64,000 nucleotides of DNA from Rhopalosiphum padi. Its lineage: Eukaryota > Arthropoda > Insecta > Hemiptera > Aphididae. The stretch lies in the NCBI RefSeq assembly GCF_020882245.1, contig NC_083599.1, positions 81,029,422 through 81,093,421 of the forward strand. The letters are read 5' to 3'. Within the stretch, counting starts at the first letter, position 1; every line of letters begins with the position of its first letter. This document shows positions 1 through 10,689 of the stretch, piece after piece. The notes beneath the pieces are model-generated. The model was not told the DNA's origin and did no database searches. It worked only from the letters and a program-made list of their open reading frames with translations. The position numbers and the translations under genes were made by a program.

Positions 1-278
1 GGACGTTATGTTGTATTTTTATATAAAAAAAAAATACCTCCTAACATGTGTAAGATAAGATAACGGAAATACCCAATTAATGGACTATATAATATATATA
101 ATAAATTCCTGGTTCTAGGACTTTAGTTGAAAGATTGGAAATTCATACTATTTAAAGTCTAAAGAAATATAATATAAATAAAATCAGTAATAACGATTAA
201 TAACTAATGTAATTTAATAAATTAATCGTACCGATTACGTAATTTCATCGTAAATTAATCGATTACGCCCAACACTTT
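1..278. mobile_element. Right end of a hAT-like element or MITE (runs in from outside)
   Basis: AT-rich non-coding sequence ending in ATTACGCCCAACACTT, which read from the other strand starts AGTGTTGGGCGTAATCGATTA. This resembles the CAGTGTTGGG ends of hAT elements (compare 21176 in this window), and short ATTAATCGATTACG-type repeats lie just inside it. The end abuts the stop codon of the gene fragment at 279. The other end lies outside the window, so target duplication cannot be checked. No coding capacity is seen. Confidence 0.35.
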
Positions 279-591
279 TTAAGTTTCAGCTAACTCATCT
301 CTAATTATTGCTTTAAATGGGATTTCCAAGTATTCACTATGAAATTTATCAGGGATTGTTTTTTTGGTACAAAACTGTTTAAGATCATTGTATTTGGTTT
401 CGGTTATTGGAAGTTTGGAGAAATATAACTGTTTTGGTTCAACATTTTTTAGTTTGGATCTTAATCTATTCTCAGTAATACTTACATTTTTGTAATCTAA
501 ATTAATATTATTGTCATCATTGTGTTTAAAAGAGTAAGCTATCTTAAAATTATTAAGATACTCTTTATTAAAATATACTGTAATAATCTTT
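279..591 (-). pseudogene. C-terminal part of a DUF7869-like protein, cut off by piggyBac
   Basis: On the minus strand an open frame runs from the piggyBac insertion point to a TAA at 279-281. It ends in a segment with the pattern LYFSKLPITETKY. This fits the C-terminus of a repetitive insect protein family whose N-terminal and middle parts lie at 3450-4475 on the same strand. Deleting the piggyBac and one TTAA joins the two parts in frame (GTT AAA TTT AAA AAG), so they were one gene before insertion. The family is multicopy in insects, has no established function, and may itself be transposon-borne. The DUF7869 assignment is from memory of the motif pattern. Confidence 0.6.
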
Positions 592-595
592 TTAA

Positions 596-712
596 CACGT
601 TGACCGCCATACGGCCGCCGGCGGCCACAAAAATATTGTTACAAATTAAGAATTTTAGGCCGCCGGCTGCCGTAACATTTTATTCCTGCGAGGCCATGCG
701 GCCGCCGGCTGC
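596..712. repeat. piggyBac left terminal and subterminal GC-rich repeats
   Basis: Three copies of a core close to GGCCGCCGGCNGCC lie at about 611-626, 659-672 and 699-714 in otherwise AT-rich DNA. The outermost lies directly behind the terminal CACGTTGACC. Subterminal repeats of this kind are usual transposase binding sites. Their matching set is at 3185-3445. Confidence 0.75.
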
Positions 713-1139
713 CGCATTTCTCATATTCTTTTACATAGAGATAAAATTGTTGGCGCTGTAGTAATGATTTTTATAATTATTTTGTGACGTAGAGCTAAAA
801 ATTCTGCTTCGATTGATATATTTTTAATCTTTTTACAATATTTTTTCATCGTTATATTGTGGTTCAAATAAGTACCTATATAGAAGACAAGTTTTCATTT
901 ACTCACTTTATTTTATTCAATAACAATGTCATGGTATTATTTAAATAAAAAAATCTTGTTAAAATAAAGTAAAGTATCTTGTTAAGTATTTTTTAAATGA
1001 ATAAATAAAATAAAACAAACATCTTTTTTAATATCGAACTATTATAACATCTTTTAAAAATAATTTATTTTATTTCCATATTTAAAAACTAATTAAAAAA
1101 TTTTAAATGTTTATTTACAATATTAATAGTACCTAATTT

Positions 1140-3142
1140 TTATTTTGTATGATGTTTGACAAAACAATCAGCACACGTGTAAACATCACATGTTTCGCAA
1201 AGAGTTGTAACCCTTTTCACATCTTTGCAAGCCTGTACTGATCCTACAGTAGTTGTCTTTTCGTTATAACAATGAGCACATCTCTTTCGCAGTTTTCGGT
1301 TTCTGTTGCACTTTAATGTAGTTTGTATAAAAACGTGTTTTGCTCGTCGTGTTTTCGGTAACACAAGTGAAGTTTGGTCCTGTTCTGATTGATTAAATCC
1401 AATGAATCCAAGCATTTCATTAATTAATAATTCTCGAAATTGCGTGATCTTTAGTTTATTCTGTGGCGTATTCAAGTTATAAACTATCAATGCATTCACT
1501 ACTGCAGTTCCTAATAAGACTTCGGTTGCCACATTGTGGTACCACCTTATGGATTTTCGTACAGGGCTACTATAGCTGGATAGCTGATCTGATAAATCAA
1601 TGCCAGCCTTCCCAGCATTATAGTCAATTATTATTTTTGGTTTCACTATTGATTCGTTTTTTCTATTTTTTTTACCTGTGTCTATCATAGAAATGTCATG
1701 GCGAGTAGATAACATGGTGACATCCCTTTTGTCACGCCATTTGGCAACCACAATACCGTTTGAATTTTCTTTTCCTACTATTTGTCCTGGTTGTAGCTTT
1801 GCTTTTGTAACATCTGGTAGTTTAACTCGATTGGATCTTAATGTACCGATTAAATGCGTATTTTTTTCTAATAGCTCATTGGCTAAATTAAGCGATGTAT
1901 AAAAATTATCTGTTATAATAGTTCTGCCGCAATTTAAATATCTGAAACTTAAATCTACAACGACTCTGCAACCTAATCCTCTTCCATCAGTTTGGCTTTT
2001 GCCTGCATAAACTTCCATATTATACGTATACCCGTTAACGCCACAAAGTTTAAATAATTTTATTCCGTACTTATGCGCCTTTCCAGGAATATACTGTTTG
2101 AATTTTAATCGGCCACGAAATGGAACCATTGTTTCATCTACAGCCATCATTTCTTCTGGTTCCATTATATTTTGAAAGTTATGAACCATTTTTGTAATCA
2201 GATTTCGAATTTTAAAAATTCTATCACTTTCAGGAGCTTGGTCGTTATCGGCAAAATGCCAAAATCGGAGAATCAACTCGAATCGATTTCTTGACATGAT
2301 ATTTTTTGCTACACAATTTTTGTATAACATCTTCACACTCCAATAATCTTTTAAACTTGGCATTTGGACTAGCCCCATCCACATAAGCAAACCTAAAAAC
2401 TGTTTAATTTCAACATCATTGGTAGGCACCCACTTAGAAAATCTACTAGCTTTAGTCAATCGATGTTTAGATAACACCTGATCAGCATTCTTATTCGTTT
2501 CGACAACCATTAAATTAATTATTTCGTCAGTTATAAATAAGTTCAAGTATGTCCATATTGTTGCATTGTGCGGTATTTCAATTTTTAGACCGGGATTTTT
2601 TTCGAACAAAAAATTTTTTTGGTTTTGGTTTGTTATATCATTCCATGTTTGTTTAGAGGTCTTTGGATGGTTATTAACTACCTCTAAAGTATTTTCATCA
2701 ATATCACTACTATCTGAAAATACCACCATTTTTTAAATATTTAATAGACAAAAAAAAGTTGTATAGAAAATTATATTTTACAAAATAAAACCATACTGCG
2801 ATAAGGTGGTATTTAAATTATTTTTTGTATCTAGCTTTATTAGTTTTTTATTTATTTAAAATTAAAATTTTTCTTTAGAAAAAAATATATTATATTTTAC
2901 TTTACACATTCTTTGTACTAAATACATATGTATTATTAAATATAAAAGTATTATATAATATAATAGTTGTACTTACCATTGAAACTTTGATTATCACCTG
3001 ACGAGTTTGGAGGCATGTATGTATCGTCCTCATCCGTGTCATCAAATTCACTAAACGAACTTAAATCAGACTCAGACTCTTCCAATAACCCTCTAACAAC
3101 ATTTTCATCACCAATCTTGAACCTTTTTGCCCGTGAATTCAT
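1140..3142 (-). CDS. piggyBac transposase (two exons, 579 aa, intact)
   Basis: Exon 1 is 3142-2977 and exon 2 is 2713-1140. The intron 2976-2714 has GTAAGT and TTTTCAG borders, and the joined frame is continuous (1740 nt including stop). The protein cuts and pastes the element at TTAA. The acidic N-terminus (DESDLSSFSEF-like) precedes the DDE_Tnp_1_7 domain, with catalytic aspartates visible in AVDETMVPF, IITDNFYTS and AGIDLSDQL. The C-terminus is a cysteine-rich zinc-binding domain (CAHC...CETC..YTCADC) of the kind piggyBac transposases use for binding their ends. The start at 3142 was chosen because the frame upstream lies outside the conserved part. No stop or frameshift is seen, so activity is plausible. 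Confidence 0.93.
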
Positions 3143-3184
3143 TTTTAAAAGATAAAATTCAAAAATTGTCACAATAAATAAGTT

Positions 3185-3445
3185 AGACCGCCGGCGGCTG
3201 TATGGCGTCTGATAGTGAATCGTATTATCGAGGTGCCGAATTGTCGCCGGCGGCCGTACAATTATTGTTGAAAATGAATAATCTATGTATAAAAATAAAT
3301 ATTTTGGTGTTTAGTTCGTATTTTTAGACCTATTTGTTCAAGAGATAACACATCGAACGTTTTCGTAATTCCCATAAAATAGGCCGATGGCGTTGTAATA
3401 ATAAACAACAGTACGGCCGCCGGCGGCTGTATGGTGGTCAACGTG
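3185..3445. repeat. piggyBac right terminal and subterminal GC-rich repeats
   Basis: Three copies of the same palindromic core occur at about 3189-3202, 3244-3256 and 3414-3428, the last ending in the inverted terminal GGTCAACGTG. They lie just upstream of the transposase start codon at 3142, so they may overlap its promoter. Confidence 0.75.
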
Positions 3446-3449
3446 TTAA

Positions 3450-4475
3450 ATTTAACATCACAGCCATCTGTATCTGTTAATTTTGGTCGATTAAACATTG
3501 TTTTACATACTTCAGACCAATCTAAAAAGTCTGAATGATTTAATTCAACAGTATTATATGGACCAAATTTAGTTCTTCAATTTCTGATTATAGTAGGCCA
3601 TTCAGAAGGAGCCCATACAGTTTTTCTTTTAAAATGTTTCTCAATACATGCATGCACAGAGTCAACTGGCATGTATGTATGTCCTGGAAATAAATAATTA
3701 ATCGTTAAACTGATAATATTTTTTAAAATAATAGGAAATATCGCAACATAGACAAAACAACATGATTTTTGTTTTGTCCAGGACAGCTATCACAATAGTT
3801 TTTGAATATTTAAATATAATGGAAGCAATTTCATTTGAGCCCCTTTTGCCATCAGGCTCAGACCACAGATAACAATGTCCATTTTTTGTATTACTTTTAT
3901 ATATACTTAAGTTATAATACGCTAGTTTTCTTGAATAAAATAATAACATACTGTTGCCACATGGAGTGTTCACACTCCAAACACTTTTTGCAGATCAAAG
4001 CTGCAGCACAAAAATCCATTTTTTCCACTTCTCAGTTGGTCTTGCTTAAATACTTCATGTGTGAATTTTTTTTCTGCTATGTGATATTCATAATTAAGTT
4101 TATCTTCAGCTGTTTTAGTTTCATTATTTGTAAATCCTTCACAAAAAGTGCATTTATCTTTTTTTGGTACATGAATACCTATGTTATATTCAGTATTCCA
4201 TCTTTTTTTAAATACACCACAGGATACTGATGGCTTGTTATTCAACTTACAGTCTTCAATATAAATTCTGTACATATGTTCCAAGCTATTAAAATCATTT
4301 GTAATATATTTTTTACTAGAGGAGCCTCTACAGTATTGAGATGGGACAGCTGGTAACATTTGTATAAATCTGTCAACATTCCCAATTATGACATTAGCAG
4401 TTTTATTTTTTGATGGTTGCTTACCTCTATTGTCATGTTTAGAAACATAGAGATCAATCTTGTTATCACGAGTAT
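3450..4475 (-). pseudogene. N-terminal and middle part of a DUF7869-like protein
   Basis: The minus strand encodes a family pattern starting around 4475 (KHDNRGKQPSKN), then VPSQYCRGSSSKKY, a CXXC-containing segment (KDKCTFCEGF), a segment with NGHCYLWSEPDGKRGSNE, and GHTYMPVDSVHA followed by WAPSEWPTII. There is a frameshift near 3971 (after FDLQKVF) and a stop with frame change near 3560-3580. The fragment ends at the piggyBac TTAA and resumes at 591. Such proteins are multicopy in aphids and other insects; their role is not established, though the acidic residues suggest a DDE-like fold. The gene was already decayed or has decayed since insertion. Confidence 0.6.
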
Positions 4476-4477
4476 AT

Positions 4478-4660
4478 CTTAGTAATTTTGGAAAATGTAT
4501 CTATAACAGTTAATATATTAAAATAACAATCATTTTGATCAGAATAATTTCTCATTATAACTAATAATGCTGCTTCTTCTAAAGCAAAATCCCACTGATT
4601 GTCATCTTTTAATAATCCAAGTGCTTTACATGTGGCCTGGAATGTCGGATACTCGATATT
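4478..4660 (-). pseudogene. Helitron replication/helicase fragment plus a short integrase-like scrap
   Basis: On the minus strand 4660-4560 reads TFQATCKALGLLKDDNQW followed by an EEAALL segment. This is the Helitron region that directly follows the RGPTSF-type motif found at 8595-8660. The two are separated only by the LINE at 4662-8545, so this is the continuation of the Helitron at 8595-9738. From about 4530 to 4478 the frame changes to a short stretch containing LTVIDTFSK, which resembles the start of a retroviral-type integrase core and may be another relic. The stretch is too short to classify. Confidence 0.5.
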
Positions 4661-4661
4661 T

Positions 4662-4692
4662 ATTATTTTTATTATTATTATTATTAATAAAC
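4662..4692. repeat. (ATT)n microsatellite, 3' tail of the LINE
   Basis: Repeated ATT units on the plus strand (TAA on the LINE strand) mark the 3' terminus of the retrotransposon. CR1/Jockey-type elements commonly end in such short tandem repeats rather than poly(A). Confidence 0.7.
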
Positions 4693-4901
4693 GGGTAAGA
4701 ACCCTTTAAAACATTTTGATAATAGTACAGCGTAAAAATAAATTACAATGTAAAACTTACAGTAGACAATAGAAGTAAACTTAATAAGCTATGTAACATT
4801 TTATAAAAAAATATAAAGATGGAAAAAAATCAGAAATATATAATACAGATATAATTAGATAATACAGCGAATACACTGCAATTTGATAAATTTAAATTAA
4901 T

Positions 4902-7710
4902 TTACACAGGATGCAATGCTAAATAAACATTATGTTTAAAAACTTGACGTGACATAAAAAAGAAGTCAATTTTACAAGCGACACTATTAGCCAAAGTAAG
5001 TACTCTGGGAAAGAATGATGCGGAACTATAGTTGGTGGTGTAAGATGGAACGACGAATATATTATGTGACCTGGTACCGTGATTTCTAAAGTTAAAACCA
5101 ACCATGGAAAGAAGTTCAGAGGAATCAATGTTACCATTCAGTAAATCGTATAAGAACATCAAGTCTGCGACACTTCTTCTAATTTCACATAAAGACACCC
5201 CCAAATGGGTTGACTGAAAGTGATATGAGTCACGGTCAATGGTTAAATTTAATTTACTACAGGTTAATTTTAGAAATTTATATTGTACATTTTCCAACTG
5301 ATTTATGTAGAGAGCATAATTGGGTGACCAAACCATAGAGCTAAATTCTAAGTGAGACCTAACAAGTGAGAAGTATAACATTTTCATCGAGATTATATTT
5401 TTGAAATTTTTTGTGTTTCTGTAAATGAAGTCTAACATTTTAAAAGCTTTGTTTGTTTTCATATTTATATGTGAAGAATAAGACATATTGGCTTCAAGTA
5501 AAATTCCTAAATCCCTAATATGATTGACTCTTGTAAGCGTTTTATGGTCTATTGAGTAATTAAATAAAATAGGTTTATGAAGGCGTGTGAAAGTAATTAT
5601 ACTACATTTATTGATGTTTAATGGTAAACAATTTTGTTTGCTCCAACTTACAAGCTTATCCAGATTAGACTGTAAATTTACTGCATCAGAGAGAGATTCT
5701 ATTGGTGAAAATAATTTTGCATCGTCGGCAAATAATAAAATGTTTACTGAAGAATCAAGAACAGTGGGTAAATCGTTTATAAATAATATAAACAATAGAG
5801 GACCTAAATGAGAACCTTGAGGGACTCCCGAACACACACTAAAATAATTTGAAGTGAAAACAGATAACTTTACTGCTTGGGTGCGGCAAGTAAGATAAGA
5901 TTCAATCCAATCTAAAAAATTTCCATTAAAACCAATATTAAATAATTTTTGAAGAAGTAATTTGTGATTGATTTTGTCAAAAGCTTTTTGGAAGTCGGTG
6001 TATATGGAATCAACTTAAATATGGTTTTTGAAGGAATTTAAAATTTTTAGATTTGTAAAGCAAGAGATTGGTGGAAATTGACATTTTCGGTCTAAAGCCG
6101 TGTTGATTTATGCAAATGTACGGAGAAATAATTGAAGATAATTTTTTAGTGATAATTGCTTCAAATATCTTTGGAATTATTGACAACTTAGAAATAGGTC
6201 TATAATTCATGACATCGTGTTTGTCACCGGATTTATGTATCGGGGTCACAAAAGACATTTTCCAAATATTAGGAAAATAACCAATAGTTAAAGATTTATT
6301 GAACATTAAATATAAAGGATTAACTAATATTGAACCACAAGCTTTAAGAAAAGATGAAGGAACACCTTCGGGACCTGTACCGGAGTTAGTATCTAATGAA
6401 TTCAAATACTCATAAATTTCACTTTTGTTAATATACCATGAACTAAGATTTAGTATATTATATGAAAAGTCTCCGGAAGGTTAATTATGTACAAATGATT
6501 TTGACAAGTCAGAGTCAAAAACACTAGAAAAAATATCAGCAAAAAGCTGAGCGTTTTCCTGAATATTTGAAGATGATGAATTTTTGAATTTTATTGATTC
6601 GGGAATATTACAAACATTTTTCTTTAAAGTATTAATATATTTCCAAAAAGGTTTAATATTTGTTTGAATACTATTTTCAATATGACGTAAATTATCAGAA
6701 AAATTTTTAGAAGTTAAGATTTTGCATTCTTTACGAAGGCTAGAAAATTCTAAATAGTTTCCAGGCGAAGGGCACAATTTAAATTTTTTGTGTGCTAATT
6801 TTTTTTCAACAATAGGATTTCTAAGGTTAGCATCAGCCCATACTGGAGAATAGTTATTGAAAATTTTGGTTTTGGGGACAAATGAACTGAAAGTGTGATG
6901 AATAATTTCGTAAAATTTTGTTACAATTTCATCCATAGAAAAAATTGTATTATTTAAATTAGATTCAAAATCAATATTTGAGAGGAAATTAGAAATTTCA
7001 TTAAAGTCACATTTGTTAAAGTTGTATATAATAGGATATTCAGAAGTAGGATTGAAATTTGAATTTACAAACTTTAGAAAAATGTCTAATGGTGGATGAT
7101 GGTAATCAATTTTAGGAATTAGGGACTCTGATGAGTGATTTAAAGAAATAATTTCAACGTTGTCATTAATCATAATACAATCAAGAGTTCTGCTATTCTG
7201 GTTTTTTATGTGATTTTTTTGTTTTAAATTTAAAAAGTGTACATAACTCGGGTCAATAGACCAGTCGAAATTGCTCAAATTAAAATCACCTAAGATAATG
7301 AAATAGAAATCAGGAAAATTGGTGTAGAGTGTCTCAACTACCTCACAGTGACTAGAATATGTCTCATTATTAGCATCAGGTGGTATGTAAATACAACCTA
7401 AAATTATATTTATATTATTTATCCTAACTTTTAAAAAAATTTGCTCTATGCCTACAATTATTGGAACACGTAACTGTTCACACTTAATTCTATTATGAAT
7501 GGCAACTAAGATTCCTCCGCCACGTTTTTTCCCTAAAGACAAATCACGATCATTCCTATAAACAGTATAATTACAAAAACCAAATCCGCATCAAATACAT
7601 CATTATTTAACCAAGTTTCACTTAAACAAAAAACATCACAATTAACATTAAGTAAAGATGTGCGTAAGAAAGGTAATTTCGTTAAAAGGCCACAGACATT
7701 TTGGTAAAAA
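4902..7710 (-). pseudogene. LINE ORF2: endonuclease and reverse transcriptase, frameshifted
   Basis: The endonuclease starts near 7710 (FYQNVCGLL, then LSETWL) and continues with KKRGGGILVA, GCIYIPPDAN and ILGDFNLSNFDW. It is broken by a frame change near 7545. The reverse transcriptase begins around 6405 with TGPEGVPSSFLKACG and contains PIHKSGDKHDVMNYRPIS. A frameshift follows near 6010, after which the frame resumes with the palm (SGVPQGSHLGPLLF) and the active site LFADDAKLF near 5760. The thumb/C-terminal region ends at the TGA near 4902. The catalytic FADD motif is intact, but at least three frame breaks make this copy non-coding as it stands. Confidence 0.85.
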
Positions 7711-7714
7711 ATAT

Positions 7715-8493
7715 TTAAGATAAAAAATCTACTGAATTATTATTAGAATGATTTAACTTTGAAATTATAGTCGGTATACCTTTAAGATATTTAATAATCA
7801 ATTCAGGTTCGCCTTTTGATCTACGAAATTCGAGTTCTTCACGTAACGATTTCATGTAATTCCTTTGTTGAATAGTACGATCGGAGCTGATACCAATTGT
7901 GGAAGGCGGCTGTAGAGTTGATAATTTTTTCTTTGACTTTAAAATATCAAAAACCTCAGCAGGAGAACCAAATACGGCTTTAATTGGGCGAGAATAGTTT
8001 TGTCCGAATTTACCAAGACGTATTAATTTAATAGGCTTGACCACATTATCGCTGCTCATAATAGAGTTGATAACGTCATTAACCTGATTAAAGTCGTGCG
8101 TAATTTTATCAGCGATAACACTTGAAGTAGATTCCGGAACATTATATCATATTAAATTAGAAGCCCTTATATTTCGTTCGTTGATTTCATTTATTATGAA
8201 CTCCTCAGTACGAGATGGATTTTTGCCTGACGAGTTTTTAAGTTCACCAACCTCGGCTAATAGACGGTTTATCAACAGCTTCAGTTCTCGGATTTCACGT
8301 AGACCATTACTGCAAGCTCACAGAAATATTTTAAATTCCTATTTTTGAGTGATAAGCATTTGAGCTCACTTGCCGTAAGGCCCGAACACTTATTGTGTAC
8401 AACAGCATTGCAACCATCGCATTTAACTTGGGGATCAAGTTCAGCAAACATTGTATCGCATTTACTACAATTATTACTAATTGATACAGACAT
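7715..8493 (-). pseudogene. LINE ORF1 with PHD zinc finger
   Basis: The start codon is at 8493. The first 50 residues form a PHD finger (CSKCDTMF...VKCDGCNAVVHNKCSG...YFCE) with the C4HC3 spacing seen in ORF1 proteins of CR1/Jockey-type LINEs, where it probably helps form the ribonucleoprotein. A frameshift just after YFCE (about 8340) breaks the frame. The remainder continues as a charged coiled-coil-like region in other frames, to an open stretch at 8059-7715. Confidence 0.75.
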
Positions 8494-8594
8494 TATTATG
8501 TAGGGAGTAAGTTATTTTACTAATAGAGTATTAAATAAAATGAGTATTATATATCTAAGGTAAAAACAAAATTATAGATAAGAAAGGTAGAACA

Positions 8595-9738
8595 TCAGAA
8601 CACAACCTCAACTGTTTTGTTCACAGTCTTCAAAAATGAATACGATGTTGGACCTTTTACATAATGAAGAAGAAGACGAAGATGGTAACATTCAACATTG
8701 TTTGGGTGGATTGTATAAACTCTACCCAAAGCTGTATCTTTCTTAACCCTTGGCCAACCTTCGATATCCTTGCCTTGTTTACGTATAACAAAATTCTTAT
8801 TTTTCCACACATAATACGAAACAACTTGTGGATAAAGTAATATTCTTGCAATATTATCGGTTTGACATATCTGGAAAAAAGCCTGAAAAGTTGTTGTTGA
8901 TGGATTTTCTATTCTTTCGGCAACATTATTTATTTGCTGTGAAGTAGACACATTGTACATTTTCTAGGTGAACATCAAGATGAGTAATAGCTGGATACCT
9001 ATCGTGTATATGAAAACCTGAAATTTTCCAAGCTGCTTCGGAACTACTGATATACCTTCCTCTTTCATATATTTTTATTTCATCAGTATTGTCAGTTTTT
9101 CCTAAACCAAACGCTGCGTGATCACTACCTTTTGTGACATATTTGCATACATATTTTATAGACTTGATTGAACTGGTTATTTCTACATTTATATGAGCAC
9201 TAAAAGTACGCAATAACACAGGGTTATATGGAACAACCCACCTGTTATCTAAGTCAATTGACTTAATACTTACTTTGAAACCTCCATCGTTTGTTGATCG
9301 CCTTCTATGTTTTGGATAGCCATCTTCACCTCTTTGAGTTTGTTGAATGAGCGTAACTGGATAACGTTTGCTGCAGACACCTTCTTTCATGCACGGAGAA
9401 TTTTTGTTCAAAAGTTCACATGGTCAATGTATCATGTTAGCCTTTACTATCTCGTACAGTAAAGGATCTACATCTGGATTCAGAATCTCAGCACACACGA
9501 ATTTATCTATCATATCTGATGAAATTCGATTCTATAACCATAATAATATGTGTACGTGAGGTAGGCCTCGTTTCTGCCATTCAATGGAATATTTATGGCA
9601 CCTCACTTTCCCAAACAAATCTCCTTTTGTCAACAGATTTATTAATTCCTTAACTTTTCGATTAAATACTTTTGCAATGATGTCTGGGCGATGGTAATGT
9701 TTTTGTCCTCGTAAAAGTGCTTCTTGGATTCTTACCAT
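8595..9738 (-). pseudogene. Helitron Rep/helicase protein fragment
   Basis: Three consecutive minus-strand pieces match a Helitron rolling-circle transposase. The first, 9738-9532, contains RPDIIAKVFNRK and the HUH-type motif GLPHVHILLWL. The second, 9411-8926, contains SPCMKEGVCSKRYP and the family segment ending HLDVHLENVQCVYF. The third, 8960-8595, contains YYVWKNKNF, ALGRVYTIHP and a GPTSYSFLKTV segment. Frames change at about 9440-9530 and 8940. The helicase part is missing except for the small piece at 4560-4660. The upstream (9738) end abuts a KRBA2-like integrase scrap. Confidence 0.82.
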
Positions 9739-10070
9739 TTTGGATTACACGTATCTAAACCAACTTTCATTTTACAACCAAAAAGTCCTTCGTAAGGTGA
9801 CCTATTTATACCTTTATGATAAGCTCGATTTTTCATCAGTTGAAGAAATCTTAGACCTTCACTCCACTTTGAAGTATTATTGTCCCTCATCCATGTCATC
9901 AACATATTTTGAATGTCCTGGTTTGCCCGTTCGACACTTCCCTGACTTTGTGAATGTCGAGGTTTTCCATGAACGATTTTTAAATTGGACCAATAATTTT
10001 TCAAGTTAAAAACAATTTGATTGGAAAATTCACGACCGTTGTTGGATTGTAATATAGAAGGTGCTTAAAA
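9734..10070 (-). pseudogene. KRBA2-like (Ginger-type) integrase core fragment, catalytic Asp lost
   Basis: The minus strand reads from about 10066 (ILQSNNGREF) through HGKPRHSQSQGSVERANQ to SPYEGLFGCKMKVGL near 9760. It matches the integrase at 32364-32830 (LQSDNGREF, SQGSVERSNQ). The second catalytic aspartate of the DDE triad is asparagine here (AAC codon), so this scrap could not have been active. It holds only the middle and end of the rve core and joins the Helitron fragment at about 9740. Confidence 0.75.
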
Positions 10071-10312
10071 TTAAGTGAAAATATCAATTAAATTATAAGC
10101 CACTTCTTTTCTTTAATTTTCATTTTTTGTGATTATTTTGATATAATTATCATTCTTAATTATTTTTCATTAAAATTATCTACATTTTTCCGCGAACAAT
10201 ATTATTTAATTTTGTTTTCGGTTTTCAATTACACGAACTATTTTAAATCTTTTTTTTTTTAATTATTTTATTTTATAATAGTATATATATTACATATTAC
10301 TATGGAGGCTAT
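10071..10312. other. AT-rich spacer, nothing recognised
   Basis: This is low-complexity AT-rich DNA between the integrase scrap and the Harbinger exon. It could hold the promoter or 5' end of the Harbinger element, but no terminal repeat was identified. Confidence 0.4.
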
Positions 10313-10541
10313 ATGGATTTTGACGACTATTCTGATATTGATGAAAGTGATGAAGCAATCGATGATTTTGAGCATTTGGCGGAACTTGTAGCTTTCCCTA
10401 GGCGTACTAAAATTATTCGCAAACGACCTGACCATTTTAAAGTATGGAGAGATGATGAGTTTTTGAATAGGTTTCGTTTGAACAAATATTCTGTCAAGTT
10501 TATTTTACGTATAATAGAATCAAAAATCGTATCACAAACCA
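10313..10541 (+). pseudogene. PIF/Harbinger nuclease (HARBI1-like) first exon
   Basis: It starts at ATG 10313 and has an acidic leader (DDYSDIDESDEAIDDFEH), then LVAFPRRTKIIRKRPDHF and DDEFLNRFRLNKYSV, the N-terminal pattern of insect Harbinger transposases. It ends at a good donor (CCA|GTAAGT at 10542). No downstream catalytic exons follow; within 150 bp the sequence becomes an R1 LINE tail. It is therefore an orphan first exon of a truncated element. Confidence 0.72.
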
Positions 10542-10689
10542 GTAAGTAAGTGTGTATTAAATTAGTTTGTTATTTGGGTTTGATGGAATAAAAAAAAATG
10601 TATGATAAAGTGCGGGGTGTGCTGTTTTTATACGATTATTAGTTATACACTTTTTATTACTAATTATTATTATTATTTATATTACATTT

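Larger units (their letters stand above)
596..3445 (-). mobile_element. piggyBac transposon, apparently complete
   Basis: The element is bounded by TTAA at 592-595 and 3446-3449, the piggyBac target duplication. Both ends start CACGTTGACC and continue into GC-rich inverted repeats (CCATACGGCCGCCGGCGG at left, a near-identical form at right). It contains one transposase gene with a single 263-bp intron on the minus strand. The rest is AT-rich and non-coding. It sits inside a coding frame, and removal to a single TTAA restores that frame, which argues for a relatively recent insertion. Confidence 0.93.
4662..8545 (-). mobile_element. CR1/Jockey-group non-LTR retrotransposon, nearly full length, decayed
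   Basis: The order on the minus strand is a PHD-finger ORF1 (8493-7715), endonuclease (about 7710-6481), reverse transcriptase (6405-4902), AT-rich 3' UTR, and a (TAA)n tail at 4662-4690. ORF1 with a PHD finger and a short-repeat 3' tail are typical of CR1/Jockey-type LINEs. Several frameshifts interrupt ORF2. The element is inserted into a Helitron fragment. The exact 5' end (about 8500-8590) and a target duplication were not resolved. Confidence 0.85.
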
